From NCBI GenBank assembly GCA_016929525.1, contig JAFGIP010000009.1, positions 1-64,000 of the forward strand: DNA of 64,000 nucleotides. Reading direction: 5' to 3'. Each line of letters starts with the position of its first letter. Within the stretch, counting starts at the first letter, position 1. The notes under the pieces are model-generated. The model saw only the letters and a list, made by a program, of their open reading frames with translations, was not told the DNA's origin and made no database searches. The stretch comes from Bacteroidales bacterium. Lineage in GTDB: Bacteria; Bacteroidota; Bacteroidia; Bacteroidales; UBA10428. The position numbers were made by a program, and so were the translations under genes. This document shows, one piece after another, positions 35,488 through 46,286 of this stretch.

Positions 35488-35952
35488 ATGAAAAAATACC
35501 AAAGTAAAACAGACAAATACAAAAGACTTTATAATCAGCTATCCTTACTTTTAGACAAAAGTCCGTCAGTTCAGGCACAAATGGCAACTGTTAATGCAAT
35601 TCTGTATTATAAAATTGATTATATATTTTGGATCGGATTTTATATTATAAATAATAAAATCTTAACTGTTGGTCCGTATCAGGGCCCCCTTGCCTGTCAG
35701 ATTTTAGACTATCCGAGTGGTGCTTGCTGGTATAGTATATTGAATAAAAAAATAGTAAATATACCAGATGTAAGTAAATTTCCAGGTCATATACCCTGCG
35801 ATTCAAGATCGAAATCGGAACTCGTTATTCCATTGCTTGATAATAGTAATAATATATATGCAGTATTGGATATTGACAGTGATAAATTAAATGCATTTGA
35901 TATTGTCGATGAAAAAGGAATATCAGAAATTGTTAAATTAATTAGAAGTTAA
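35488..35952 (+). CDS. msrC: free methionine-(R)-sulfoxide reductase (GAF type)
   Basis: 154 residues from the ATG at 35488; an upstream in-frame TTG at 35461 is rejected because it lies inside the terminator. The single GAF domain has the catalytic set of fRMsr: Cys70 (PLACQI), Cys80 (SGACWY) and Cys104 (GHIPCD), with spacings of 10 and 24 identical to E. coli Cys84/94/118. GPYQGPLAC and the ...SRSKSELVIPLL segment complete the family pattern. It reduces free Met-R-sulfoxide with thioredoxin, as in oxidative stress repair. It is convergent with a receiver gene 3 bases away. Confidence 0.9.
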   Translation: MKKYQSKTDKYKRLYNQLSLLLDKSPSVQAQMATVNAILYYKIDYIFWIGFYIINNKILTVGPYQGPLACQILDYPSGACWYSILNKKIVNIPDVSKFPGHIPCDSRSKSELVIPLLDNSNNIYAVLDIDSDKLNAFDIVDEKGISEIVKLIRS

Positions 35953-35955
35953 AGC

Positions 35956-36345
35956 CTATTCTGTTTGAACTTTGGAAATAAAACTATCAAGCAACTCTGT
36001 TATCTTTTTAACTGAATAAGGTTTTGTAAGTAACTGACTAAAGCCAACATCTTTATAATCATTAAAAAAAATCTTCGGGTTATGGGCTGTAAGTGCAACT
36101 ACTGGAATATCGCATTTAGGTCTATTTAATTTTTCACGAATATGTCTTGTAGCTTCCAGTCCATTCATAACAGGCATTTCTATATCCATTAAAACAATAT
36201 CAACATCATTTTTTAAAAGTGCCTCAACTGCTTCCTTCCCATTTTCAACAGTAATAAATTCGTGTCCTAAGTCTTCAATTATCTCAGATAAAAGTAACCG
36301 GTTTGTGAAAATATCATCTGCTATTACTACAGTAAGTTTTGACAT
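35956..36345 (-). CDS. single-domain response regulator
   Basis: 129 residues, only a receiver domain. The phospho-acceptor Asp is in VLMDIEMPVMNG, the acidic pocket in VIADD, the conserved Thr/Ala in VALTAHN and the Lys in LLTKPYS. No output domain. It lies 18 bases downstream of the Crp/Fnr gene on the same strand, so the two are probably co-transcribed. Its receiver type resembles those in hybrid kinases such as the one at 46287. Confidence 0.9.
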   Translation of the reverse strand: MSKLTVVIADDIFTNRLLLSEIIEDLGHEFITVENGKEAVEALLKNDVDIVLMDIEMPVMNGLEATRHIREKLNRPKCDIPVVALTAHNPKIFFNDYKDVGFSQLLTKPYSVKKITELLDSFISKVQTE

Positions 36346-36363
36346 ATAAACTCTATTTAAGTA

Positions 36364-37047
36364 TTACCCTAAGTCACTAAGCGTTTTAACAATCTTCATA
36401 CTGTTGATTTTCACCATCGAACCCTCAAGATCAATTATTTTATCATGTTTAAATTCTGCCAGAGTTCTTATAAAACTTTCTTTAGTAGTACCTGCTAGTT
36501 CAGCCAACTCTCTTCGTGTAAAAGGAAATTCAAAGCTTTCGCTCCCATATATCGTTTCTGCGAAATATAGTATCACATCGGCAATTCTTCCAGGGAGTTG
36601 CTTATGCGACTGACTCATTAGTCTTTCAAATATAAAGAGCCCGTCATTAGCAATTTTACCAATAATCTTGGAAGAGAACGCCCCATTCGATTTCAGAATG
36701 CTATTAAAAACGTTGATATCAACAAAGCATATCTCCGAAGGTTGTATGGCAGAAACCGAATATTGATGAGTATCACCGCCGTAAATCGATAATAATCCTA
36801 AGAAATCCTCCGGTAAAGCTACTTTCAGAATAATATATTTACCATTGCGGCCTTCTTTAAAGATTTTAACCAGCCCTGATTTGATATACATTATATGCGA
36901 AGTCCTTGTATTTTGTCTGAAAATAATCTCTTTCTTATTGAAATTAACGACATTACTGTTATCGATAACATCCTGAAGCTCATTCTCTTCTAATAAATTC
37001 CCGAAAGGAATAACAGAATTTTGTTCAATCATTGGCGAGTCATCCAT
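36364..37047 (-). CDS. Crp/Fnr family transcriptional regulator
   Basis: 227 residues. N-terminal cyclic-nucleotide-binding-like beta-barrel (FRQNTRTSHIMYIKSGLVKIF, GLLSIYGG) and C-terminal winged helix with recognition region FTRRELAELAGTTKESFIRTLAEF (residues about 175-198). The Glu and Arg that contact GAT half-sites in FNR are kept (KESFIR). There is no N-terminal Cys cluster, so an oxygen-labile 4Fe-4S centre is unlikely. A palindrome with TGATGA/TCATCA arms sits 70 bases upstream and may be an autoregulatory site. It probably controls nearby signalling genes. Confidence 0.9.
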   Translation of the reverse strand: MDDSPMIEQNSVIPFGNLLEENELQDVIDNSNVVNFNKKEIIFRQNTRTSHIMYIKSGLVKIFKEGRNGKYIILKVALPEDFLGLLSIYGGDTHQYSVSAIQPSEICFVDINVFNSILKSNGAFSSKIIGKIANDGLFIFERLMSQSHKQLPGRIADVILYFAETIYGSESFEFPFTRRELAELAGTTKESFIRTLAEFKHDKIIDLEGSMVKINSMKIVKTLSDLG

Positions 37048-37116
37048 GAAAAATTTTTTTCTGTGTATTATAAATATAATAATAAAAGTTCATGATTTGA
37101 AAAGATTTCAAAAAAA

Positions 37117-37134
37117 TGATGAGATAAATCATCA
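37117..37134. promoter_or_regulatory. FNR/CRP-like palindrome TGATGA-N6-TCATCA
   Basis: Perfect 6-base dyad with spacer GATAAA in the divergent region between the Crp/Fnr gene (minus) and a receiver gene (plus). Confidence 0.5.
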
Positions 37135-37269
37135 AATTTATTTTCCATTCAGAATTTACTTTTTAAAATGTTCTATTTGCCTTATATTTAAGTATAGAAT
37201 AACCAAATTATTATATTGCCAATATTGCATATTCAGTTATTTTTATTAGCTTTAGATAAAACTATAGAA

Positions 37270-37665
37270 ATGGATGAAAACAGAGACTACAAAATTTTAG
37301 TTGTTGATGATTCTACAACTAATGTTGTATTACTCGAAGCGATACTGGATGAGAAGGGATATCAGATTGAAACGGCTTTAAATGCAAAAGAAGCTTACGC
37401 TATAATGGAAAGAGAATCACCCGACCTTATTCTGTTAGATTTGTTAATGCCTAAAATTAGTGGATTTGATTTTCTGGAAGAAATAAGAAAAAATGAAAAA
37501 ACAAAAAAAACCCCGGTAATAGTAGTTTCAGCACTTACAGATGAGGAAAATGTCGACAGGATAATGAACATGGGCGCAATCGATTTTGTGAAGAAACCCA
37601 TTGATTTGCAATACCTGGTAGAAAGAGTTGAACTTGTCCTGCATAAAGCATACGATGCGCAATAA
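37270..37665 (+). CDS. single-domain response regulator
   Basis: 131 residues from ATG 37270 (MDENRDYKILVVDDSTT); the frame is open further upstream, but that extension (MPILHIQLFLLA) is not receiver-like. Phospho-Asp in ILLDLLMPKISGFD, Ser in VVVSALT, Lys in FVKKPID. No output domain. Divergent from the Crp/Fnr gene and first of the plus-strand signalling genes. Confidence 0.88.
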   Translation: MDENRDYKILVVDDSTTNVVLLEAILDEKGYQIETALNAKEAYAIMERESPDLILLDLLMPKISGFDFLEEIRKNEKTKKTPVIVVSALTDEENVDRIMNMGAIDFVKKPIDLQYLVERVELVLHKAYDAQ

Positions 37666-37774
37666 ATTTATTCTTAACTCCTTTTATAGTCTTTTCATCA
37701 CTATTTCCTGATTATTGGTAAACATATAACAACCTTATATATTATTCAAACGTTAGTGTAATTAAAGCGCAGAC

Positions 37775-38176
37775 ATGAAAAGATTATTATTGGTTGAGGA
37801 TAATCGGCTGGAAAGAAAAATGCTTTTACATCTGCTTAAGGAAAATTTATATTCTTTTGCCAATATAGATGTAACCAATGATGGAATAAGCGCTATTGAA
37901 TATTTATCCCGTTCACATTACGATCTCATCATAACGGATCTGATCATGCCAAAAGTTGATGGCATCGAGTTAATCAGAAATGTCAAGAAAAAATATCCCG
38001 CTAGTAAAATAATTGCCATTTCAGGCAGTAAACCTTATTATTTACTCATGGCAAAAAAGTTAGGTATCGAAGCTGTATTTACCAAACCTATTGATCAAGA
38101 TCGATTTCTAAAAAAAATCTTCGAACTGTTCAATATTAATTCAAAAAGTAAAATTATAAGCGTTAAACAAATATAA
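37775..38176 (+). CDS. single-domain response regulator (CheY-like)
   Basis: 133 residues, receiver domain only. VEDN acidic pocket, phospho-Asp in IITDLIMPKVDG, Ser in IAISGSK and Lys in VFTKPID. A short basic tail (NSKSKIISVKQI) follows. 109 bases after the previous receiver gene. The partner kinase is unknown; candidates are the kinase-like proteins at 41849 and 46287. Confidence 0.88.
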   Translation: MKRLLLVEDNRLERKMLLHLLKENLYSFANIDVTNDGISAIEYLSRSHYDLIITDLIMPKVDGIELIRNVKKKYPASKIIAISGSKPYYLLMAKKLGIEAVFTKPIDQDRFLKKIFELFNINSKSKIISVKQI

Positions 38177-38194
38177 TTCTGCACTGGTTTTAAT

Positions 38195-38208
38195 ATGACA
38201 TATATCAT
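38195..38208. promoter_or_regulatory. FNR/CRP-like near-palindrome ATGAC-ATAT-ATCAT
   Basis: Five-base arms with one mismatch and a 4-base spacer, about 110 bases upstream of the coiled-coil gene. It resembles the sites at 35099 and 37117. Confidence 0.35.
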
Positions 38209-38319
38209 CTGAATCCGGTAATAACAATCAGTTTTAATTTTTCTTTTAATGCCAGCTATCTAATAATTTTATTAAGCCCAGAATATTATTAAATGGTCTT
38301 AATTAAATAGCTGCATCCA

Positions 38320-40005
38320 GTGCCAGTTAATCTTGTTAAATCGGGAACTGTTCTTAAAAAGCCTGTAATGGTGTTTACAGACATTAATAGTCGCATTAAT
38401 TCTTTAATAGATTGCTCAGCAAAAGATTTCAACACTCTAAATGATAACTTTCAGAAGTATCATAAAAAAATAAACAATCTGATAATCCAGCTGAATTCAT
38501 CCTGCCATAGCTTTATAGATATTCCTGAAAACGTAATGACTGATTTTGAAGCACAGTTAAATGAAATCAGTGATATCTTAAAAAAGAGCTATGAATACAT
38601 AACTGGAATTGATTATTCTTTGCTTAAACTTCAAAAGAGAATTGAACACATTTATTTGAAAGTAAACAATTTGAAACAAAATGTTAGCACGCTTAAACTT
38701 CTAACTACAAATATTCAGTTTGAACCTACCTATCGTAAACTATACCAGGAAATTATTATTAATCTAAATGATTTATCATCACGCATTCATGATCTTGAAA
38801 CAAAATTTCAAAAAATAGATATGCGTATAAAACCTTGCTCTGAAATAACTGAACAAATTAAGTTCCATCAAATCCCTCTTATTTCGCAAGTATTAGATCG
38901 ATTAAAAACTTTGGTGCAGGGATACAAACATAGTCAAACAGAAATTAAAAACTATGAATCGGCACATGAACAGCTCACAACAAGGCACACTTCCAGCAGT
39001 TCAGCAATAATACCCAATTTAAAATTTCAGGATATAATCAAACAAAATATTGAACATGTGAAGGTTGCTCACGAGTCTATACAGAAACAGCTTTCCAATT
39101 TTTCTGAGAATGGCGCCATTAAAGGAATATCAGAAGAGATTAATGTTGAAATGTTGTTTAAAATCAGAGACATTGGAGCCTTACAGGCAATTCAACTGGT
39201 ACACGCCAATAGTGAATATCAAAAGACTGTAGAAAATATTACCGAAAAATTTGGGGAGCTCGATGATACTTTACAGAAGACCAAAAACTTATTGTATTCA
39301 CTATCGCCATATAATAAATCAGATAACAAATTTAGTACGGATAGTCTTAACAGGAGTTCAGTAAAATTCAACCTTGAGATTAATACCTTCCTCGATCTGA
39401 ACTCGAATCTAAATTTAAATTACACCGATTTGTCAAGAAAAGTCCGGGGTCTGATTTATTCAAAACAAAAAAATGATCATTTTATTAAGAGTATCAGTTT
39501 ACTTTTTGAAAGAATTAAACCACTTATAAACAACCAGAAAATAAATAAGAACAGTTCCTACATTGATCAAATAATTTTTTCGAATAAACCCAAGTTAAAA
39601 GTTATAGATAAGTCTGACGTCGAAACCTATTTCTCAATGCATAAAAGGCTTGAAAATATTGCCGGAAATTTCATAGAAACAGTGACGCAAAAGATTTCTA
39701 AATCGACATCTGAATTTATCTTAGAACCAAGACCCTGGAACGAATCTGATTTCCATAACAGTGAATTTATACTTGATCGGTTAAAATACTATAAAGTTTT
39801 TGATAAAGAAATCGAAGAGATAATTGAAAATTTAAACCAACTTTTAAAACAAATTGATATTGGAAATCTGGAATCTGAAATTAGTACGTTGAGTCTAGAG
39901 ATACTTAAGAAGCTCTATACGATGGAGAGCGAAAGAATAATTCATGAATTATATACAGGTAATAAGTATCACAATCATAACAATAACAATGTCGTACTAT
40001 TTTAA
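38320..40005 (+). CDS. coiled-coil protein of the chemosensory cluster
   Basis: 561 residues, soluble, almost entirely helical with heptad-like spacing. There is no membrane segment, no PAS/GAF domain and no methyl-accepting tip sequence. A motif LKFQDIIKQNIEHV near residue 236 resembles the FQDITRQ-type segment of CheZ and some chemotaxis coiled-coil proteins. It may be a scaffold, phosphatase-like factor or a relic receptor. The start is unsure: GTG 38320 or ATG 38368 (codon 17). It precedes a receiver, cheW and cheR on the same strand. Confidence 0.55.
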   Translation: MPVNLVKSGTVLKKPVMVFTDINSRINSLIDCSAKDFNTLNDNFQKYHKKINNLIIQLNSSCHSFIDIPENVMTDFEAQLNEISDILKKSYEYITGIDYSLLKLQKRIEHIYLKVNNLKQNVSTLKLLTTNIQFEPTYRKLYQEIIINLNDLSSRIHDLETKFQKIDMRIKPCSEITEQIKFHQIPLISQVLDRLKTLVQGYKHSQTEIKNYESAHEQLTTRHTSSSSAIIPNLKFQDIIKQNIEHVKVAHESIQKQLSNFSENGAIKGISEEINVEMLFKIRDIGALQAIQLVHANSEYQKTVENITEKFGELDDTLQKTKNLLYSLSPYNKSDNKFSTDSLNRSSVKFNLEINTFLDLNSNLNLNYTDLSRKVRGLIYSKQKNDHFIKSISLLFERIKPLINNQKINKNSSYIDQIIFSNKPKLKVIDKSDVETYFSMHKRLENIAGNFIETVTQKISKSTSEFILEPRPWNESDFHNSEFILDRLKYYKVFDKEIEEIIENLNQLLKQIDIGNLESEISTLSLEILKKLYTMESERIIHELYTGNKYHNHNNNNVVLF

Positions 40006-40039
40006 TACTGAATATTTCAAGTACTTAATATTTTTAAAA

Positions 40040-40405
40040 ATGGGGAAAAAAATTCTATTCGTCGATGATTCAGAAAGCATTCGCGAAATAGTAAACTTCA
40101 CTCTCGAAAATGAAGGTTACGATGTCTTACTCAGCAATAACGGGGAAAATGCGCTGAAACATCTTAATGGTCAGGATATTAATTTAATTATTACAGACCT
40201 GCACATGCCTGAAATGAATGGCATTGAATTAATAATAGAGATTCGGAAGATGGAAGATTATCAGCATACGCCAATACTTTTTCTAACCACCGAATCCCAG
40301 ACAGAAAAAAAGATGGAAGCTAAAAATGCCGGTGCAACCGGATGGATAGTTAAGCCGTTTGTACCTGCTAAGCTATTAGCTGCCATTAATAAAGTGATAA
40401 GATAA
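40040..40405 (+). CDS. CheY-like response regulator
   Basis: 121 residues from ATG 40040 (MGKKILFVDDSES). An upstream in-frame ATG at 39944 lies inside the preceding gene and adds a non-receiver extension, so it is rejected. Phospho-Asp in LIITDLHMPEMNG, Thr in LFLTTES, Lys in WIVKPFVP. The length and the tight context (cheW starts 19 bases after its stop) make it the best CheY candidate of the cluster. Confidence 0.88.
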   Translation: MGKKILFVDDSESIREIVNFTLENEGYDVLLSNNGENALKHLNGQDINLIITDLHMPEMNGIELIIEIRKMEDYQHTPILFLTTESQTEKKMEAKNAGATGWIVKPFVPAKLLAAINKVIR

Positions 40406-40424
40406 TAACTTAAAAACGAGACGT

Positions 40425-40943
40425 ATGAGCACAAAAACAAAAAACCAGATCAACTCATTTCTGTCATTCAGGATAGGTAGTGAAGTGTTTGCTGCGAATG
40501 TACGGAACGTGTTGAATATTCTTGAGATGACCAAAATAACGAAAGTACCCAAAGCATCTTCTTATATGAAAGGTGTAATAAACTTACGTGGTAATGTTCT
40601 TCCCATAATTGACAGTCGTCTAAAATTTGGTCTCGAAGAAACAGAATATACAACAAACACATGTATAATTGTTTTAGAACTGCACATAGGTAATGATCCG
40701 ATAACAGTTGGCGCAATTGTAGATTCTGTAAATGAAGTCCTTGAAATAGATGATGACAACATACTTCCTCCTCCAGGCATTGGAACCAATTTTCGTTCAG
40801 ACTTTCTGAAAGGTATGGCTAAGAAGGACGAAGGTTTTATAATGTTACTGGATGTTGAAAAAGTATTTGCAACTGATGAAGTGGTTGACATACAGAATAT
40901 CACTGAAGAAATAAGCAAACAGACAACAGCAGAACAGTCGTAA
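40425..40943 (+). CDS. cheW: chemotaxis coupling protein
   Basis: 172 residues. SH3-like CheW fold: FLSFRIGSEVFAANVRNVLNIL at the start, the VPKASSYMKGVINLRGNVLPIIDSRLKFGL core and a DSVNEVLEIDDDNILPPP segment. It couples receptors to a CheA kinase, but no cheA is in the window. In the cluster it follows the CheY-like gene and precedes cheR by 38 bases. Confidence 0.92.
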   Translation: MSTKTKNQINSFLSFRIGSEVFAANVRNVLNILEMTKITKVPKASSYMKGVINLRGNVLPIIDSRLKFGLEETEYTTNTCIIVLELHIGNDPITVGAIVDSVNEVLEIDDDNILPPPGIGTNFRSDFLKGMAKKDEGFIMLLDVEKVFATDEVVDIQNITEEISKQTTAEQS

Positions 40944-40981
40944 TAATATTATAATATGGTATACTGAAGACATGTGAATTA

Positions 40982-41839
40982 ATGAATAATCAGGGAAATC
41001 CAATTTCATATTTTCAGACTAAATTAAGTTCAAAAGATTTCGAAAAACTTAGCAGATTTATCATGTCGGAGTATGGTATCAAAATGCCTCCCGAAAATAA
41101 AATTATGCTCCAGAGTCGTCTTCAAAAAAGACTTAAAGCTTTAAACATAAGCACATTTAATGAGTATGTCGACTATGTGTTTTCTCCTTTAGGGCAGAGT
41201 GAGGAAGTTATCCACATGATGGATGTTGTAAGTACTAATAAAACAGACTTTTTCCGCGAACCGGTTCATTTTGATTTCTTACTAACAGATGCTCTCCCCG
41301 AGATAATCAATATTAAAAATATCAGAAATTTAAAAGTATGGTCAGCGGGTTGTTCATCTGGTGAAGAACCTTATACATTGGCAATTGTATTGTCTGAGTT
41401 TAAAGAACATAATCCTGGTATTGATTTTTCGATAGATGCAACTGATATATCTACCCGTATGTTAACAGTTGCAGCTAACGCTGTATATCAGGAAGCAAAA
41501 ACTGCTGATTTACCTATGACAATAAAACATAAGTATTTTCTACGCAGCAAAAATCGCGATGAGAAAAAAGTAAGAGTAAAAAGTGAATTAAGATCGAAGG
41601 TGAAATTTTACAGGAAAAACTTATTATACGTTCCCTATTGCAATAATCCTGAATTTGATATTATCTTCTGCAGAAATGTACTTATTTACTTCGACAGAAA
41701 TAACCAGTACAGTATTCTTCAAAAACTCTGCATGCATATAAAATCCGGCGGATATCTTTTTCTGGGACATTCTGAGTCTATCACCGGTTTTGAATTGCCA
41801 TTACAACATATAAAACCAACCATCTTTCAAAAACTTTAA
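40982..41839 (+). CDS. cheR: chemoreceptor methyltransferase
   Basis: 285 residues. N-terminal helical CheR domain and C-terminal SAM-binding domain with VWSAGCSSGEEPYTLAI, FSIDATDIS, the INCRNVLIYF-type strand (IIFCRNVLIYFDR) and GGYLFLGHSES. It methylates Glu residues of receptors. It looks intact, in contrast to the damaged cheD and cheB downstream. There is no pentapeptide-binding extension beyond the usual beta-subdomain. Confidence 0.92.
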   Translation: MNNQGNPISYFQTKLSSKDFEKLSRFIMSEYGIKMPPENKIMLQSRLQKRLKALNISTFNEYVDYVFSPLGQSEEVIHMMDVVSTNKTDFFREPVHFDFLLTDALPEIINIKNIRNLKVWSAGCSSGEEPYTLAIVLSEFKEHNPGIDFSIDATDISTRMLTVAANAVYQEAKTADLPMTIKHKYFLRSKNRDEKKVRVKSELRSKVKFYRKNLLYVPYCNNPEFDIIFCRNVLIYFDRNNQYSILQKLCMHIKSGGYLFLGHSESITGFELPLQHIKPTIFQKL

Positions 41840-41848
41840 AAAAGTGAT

Positions 41849-42744
41849 ATGGAATTAAATAATATATCAGATAAGGAAATAATCCTGGAGTTGAAAAACC
41901 GGCTGCAGGAAAAAGCAATTTGTGAACAACAGGTTAAGGATCTGAATATTTCATTAAAAAAACTTAACCGTAAGCTAAAAGAATCAGAATCTATGAAAAG
42001 TCATTTCATTTCAAATATTAGAAATGAGATAATAAATCCCTTTACATCGATTCTGGCGATCGCTGAAAACATTCTTGACGTAGAAAAAGAAAACTGGAAA
42101 AAGGTTATACATATGGTTTCGTTAATTCATACGGAAGTATTTAATCTTGATTTCCAGCTGAGAAATATTTTTGCCGCTGCGGAACTTGAAGCTGGAGAAA
42201 ACGAGCCTGACATAACACTAGTAAATATTGATAAAACAATCCAACACGTTATCGATACCTTTAAATACGAAGCCAGAAGAAAACACCTTAAAATTGAATA
42301 TGTTTCAGCTAATAAAAATTCAAATACGAAAATGTATTTCAAGTCAGATGCTGAGAAAATCCAGATAATAATCAGCAACCTTATAAGCAACGCTATTAAA
42401 TTCAGTTATAATGAAGGAATCATTCTGATTAAGGTTACAAAGCAAGAAAATAACTTAAGATTAACAGTAAAAGACGAAGGTCAGGGAATTTCAAAAACCA
42501 ACGAGCAGATTATTTTTGACCGTTTTAAAAGAATAGATACCGGTATTAATTCGCTGAACAGAGGACACGGACTGGGATTATCTATCATTAAAGCAATGAT
42601 AGACTCACTGGATGGTAAAATTGAATTTTCAAGTCGGCTTGGTAAAGGCGCCACTTTCACAATCCAGCTGTATGAATCAGAAAAGGAAACATCAGGAATA
42701 TCAAACGATGCCGACGAATTGTTCTTCAGAGAAGAAAAGTTTTA

Positions 42745-42745
<1 letters not shown>
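41849..42745 (+). CDS. histidine-kinase-like protein lacking the phospho-accepting His
   Basis: 298 residues, soluble. A short coiled coil (10-50) is followed by a HisKA-like helix reading FISNIRNEIINPF at 53-65, where the usual His of SHE(L/I)RTPL is Asn59. The ATPase domain is intact: N box ISNLISNAIKFS, G1 KDEGQGIS, F box IFDRFKR and G2 RGHGLGLSI. It may bind ATP without autophosphorylating on His, or act as a scaffold or phosphatase. It starts 10 bases after cheR and is followed by the broken cheD. Confidence 0.8.
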
Positions 42746-43827
<1,082 letters not shown>

Positions 43828-43946
43828 CATATACTTCGTATTAATGACAATGCATGCATGATGTTTGTAACATTTAAGCCTAATATTCAGAAATTTTCTT
43901 AATATTTGATTATATTTAATTTATTCAACGAATAGATATTGCCAGT

Positions 43947-46238
43947 ATGAAGTTTCTTAGCTTTAAAGAAGCAACAAATCAAGCTACTTTTTTTAGTATT
44001 ATACTTACAATTTGTCTGTTAACCATTGGTATCCTGCTTACATTTATGGCCGATATTACCAGTGCTATAACATTCACTTCAATTGGCTATGCAATAATAT
44101 CAAGACCTGCATTATGGGTACTTATACTGTTAGTCTTTTTAATTCCACTTATAACCTATTTAATATACAATAACTTCGCAAAGAAACTTTCAGAAATGCA
44201 GGAATCTCTTGAAAATGAAAGTTCAAAATCATATAAAATTAACAGTTTTGTTTCCGAACTGATTCAGGAAAATTTTGAAACAGAATATAGTTTGGAGGGT
44301 GAAGATGACAAACTCGGAAAATCTCTTCTGGAGTTAAGAAATACTCTTAAATCGAATAGAGAAATACGGGAAAAAAGAAGAAAGGAAGACGAGATTAGAA
44401 ACTGGACAGCAGAAGGCCTGGCAAATTTTGGAGAGATACTTAGAAGAGACAATGACAATCTGAATAACTTTTCATTCAATGTAATAAAGAATCTTACTAA
44501 TTACATAAATGCTATTCAGGGAGGATTTTATCTTCTGCAAAATGAAGATGACAAAAAAAACAGGTTCTTTAATTTAATTTCGTTTTACGCGTATGGCAGA
44601 AAAAAATTTGCCGATAACAGAATACCATGGGGTAAAGGAATTATAGGAACAAGTGGCCTTGAAAATAAAACAATTTACATTACTGACCTCCCGGATACTT
44701 ATGTAACTGTTACATCGGGTCTGGGGAAGGCAAATCCAAGGAATTTAATAGTGGCTCCGCTTATCGCAAACGAAGAGTTATTCGGAGTATTTGAAATAGC
44801 ATCACTTAATAAACTTGATAAACATCAGATCTCATTTGTTGAAAAAGTAGCTGAAAGTACTGCGTCTATTCTGTCTTCTGTTAAAATGAATATGCAAACA
44901 GCAAGGTTATTAGAAGAATCAAAGTCGCAGGCACAAGCACTGTCATCACAGGAAGAGGAAATGCGCCAGAATATGGAAGAATTACAAGCTACTCAGGAAG
45001 AAGCAGCAAGGCAGGCTCAACGTTTCTTGAAGCTTGAAACTACTGTCAACCATACAATGCTTAGGGCAGAATACCATCTTAATGGCATACTGCTTTATGC
45101 AAACACCAAATTCCTGAATAAGCTTGAATATGAAGCAAATGCTGATGTTGAAGGTAAACATATTTCGATGTTCATATCAAAGAAAGACGAAGAATGGTTC
45201 CAGCGTATATGGAACAATCTTGTCAAGGGAGGAAGACACTTTGAAGGATATATGAAACATGTTACAAAAACCGGCAAGGATCTCTGGACAATGGCAACAT
45301 ATACCTGTATCAGAGATGAAGATGGTGAAGTAGAACAAATTTTATTTTTGGGTCTCGATACCACAGAACATAAAAAATTAAGTCTGAATCTCGAAGGTAT
45401 TGTTGATGCTGTTAACCGTTCAAGTATAAGTATTGAATTCGATATTAACGGGAATATTAAAGAATACAACGAATCTTTCCTGTATTTATTTAAATACTCT
45501 GAAAAAGAGATTAGCGGTTTGGCTATTTTCGATCTGATTGATACTTTAGAACTTGAACTCTTTAACAAGAAATGGGAAAACGTTGTGCGTGGCATGAATT
45601 TCCAGGGCGCATTCAAAGTAAAAACAAAATCGGGAGAAGAAAGATGGATACGCGGCGCATTTAGTGCTGTTTATAATATGTACTCTGAAGTAGAGAAGGT
45701 AATTTATATTGGTAACGACATTACCCGCGAGAAGTTAATGGAAATTGAATCGAAAAAACAAAATGAAATATTTAAAATCCAGGAGAAGCAGTTGCGGGAA
45801 ACAGAAAAAGAATTAAGTAAAAAACTTAAAGAATCACGTCTGGAGATGAAAGAACAATTCAAGGAAATTGAAAGAATTAAAATCAGGAATGAAAGAACAC
45901 TCGAAGGAGCACTTGACGCTATTATTACAACATCCAATGATAATAAAATCATTTTCTTTAACGAGGCTGCAGTTATACTGTTTGGTTATAATAAAGATGA
46001 AGTCATTGGCAAAGATGTCGGAATTCTGTTTTCAAATAAGACGATCGCTGAAAATGAATTTGTAAATAAATATACAGGGCCCGGAGATAAAAAAATCGTT
46101 GGACAACGAAAAGAAGTTAAGATCAAAACAAAAAAAGGAGATGAAATACCTGTTTTGATACTTCTGTCGAATGCGCAGGTTGAAAAGGAAAACACTTATA
46201 CGGCTTTTATTCAAACAATTGAGGTTGAATTATTTTAA
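43947..46238 (+). CDS. membrane GAF/multi-PAS sensory protein without a kinase domain
   Basis: 763 residues. Two membrane helices (about 14-36 and 50-72), a helical linker, a GAF domain (about 160-315, IPWGKGIIGTSGLENKTIYI), a coiled coil (ALSSQEEEMRQNMEELQA) and three PAS-like domains (about 360-480, 485-600 and 655-763) separated by a second coiled coil. No His kinase, GGDEF or receiver is seen. It probably signals by contact with a kinase, most likely the hybrid kinase encoded 48 bases downstream. Domain borders are estimates. Confidence 0.8.
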   Translation: MKFLSFKEATNQATFFSIILTICLLTIGILLTFMADITSAITFTSIGYAIISRPALWVLILLVFLIPLITYLIYNNFAKKLSEMQESLENESSKSYKINSFVSELIQENFETEYSLEGEDDKLGKSLLELRNTLKSNREIREKRRKEDEIRNWTAEGLANFGEILRRDNDNLNNFSFNVIKNLTNYINAIQGGFYLLQNEDDKKNRFFNLISFYAYGRKKFADNRIPWGKGIIGTSGLENKTIYITDLPDTYVTVTSGLGKANPRNLIVAPLIANEELFGVFEIASLNKLDKHQISFVEKVAESTASILSSVKMNMQTARLLEESKSQAQALSSQEEEMRQNMEELQATQEEAARQAQRFLKLETTVNHTMLRAEYHLNGILLYANTKFLNKLEYEANADVEGKHISMFISKKDEEWFQRIWNNLVKGGRHFEGYMKHVTKTGKDLWTMATYTCIRDEDGEVEQILFLGLDTTEHKKLSLNLEGIVDAVNRSSISIEFDINGNIKEYNESFLYLFKYSEKEISGLAIFDLIDTLELELFNKKWENVVRGMNFQGAFKVKTKSGEERWIRGAFSAVYNMYSEVEKVIYIGNDITREKLMEIESKKQNEIFKIQEKQLRETEKELSKKLKESRLEMKEQFKEIERIKIRNERTLEGALDAIITTSNDNKIIFFNEAAVILFGYNKDEVIGKDVGILFSNKTIAENEFVNKYTGPGDKKIVGQRKEVKIKTKKGDEIPVLILLSNAQVEKENTYTAFIQTIEVELF

Positions 46239-46286
46239 AATATCTACCAGCTGGTTTCGCCGGCTATACTAATAGCTCAACTTTCT

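Noticed and set aside
39944..40039. N-terminal extension of the CheY-like protein
   Set aside because: The extension lies over the end of the previous gene and is not receiver-like; the ATG at 40040 begins the canonical KKILFVDD strand.
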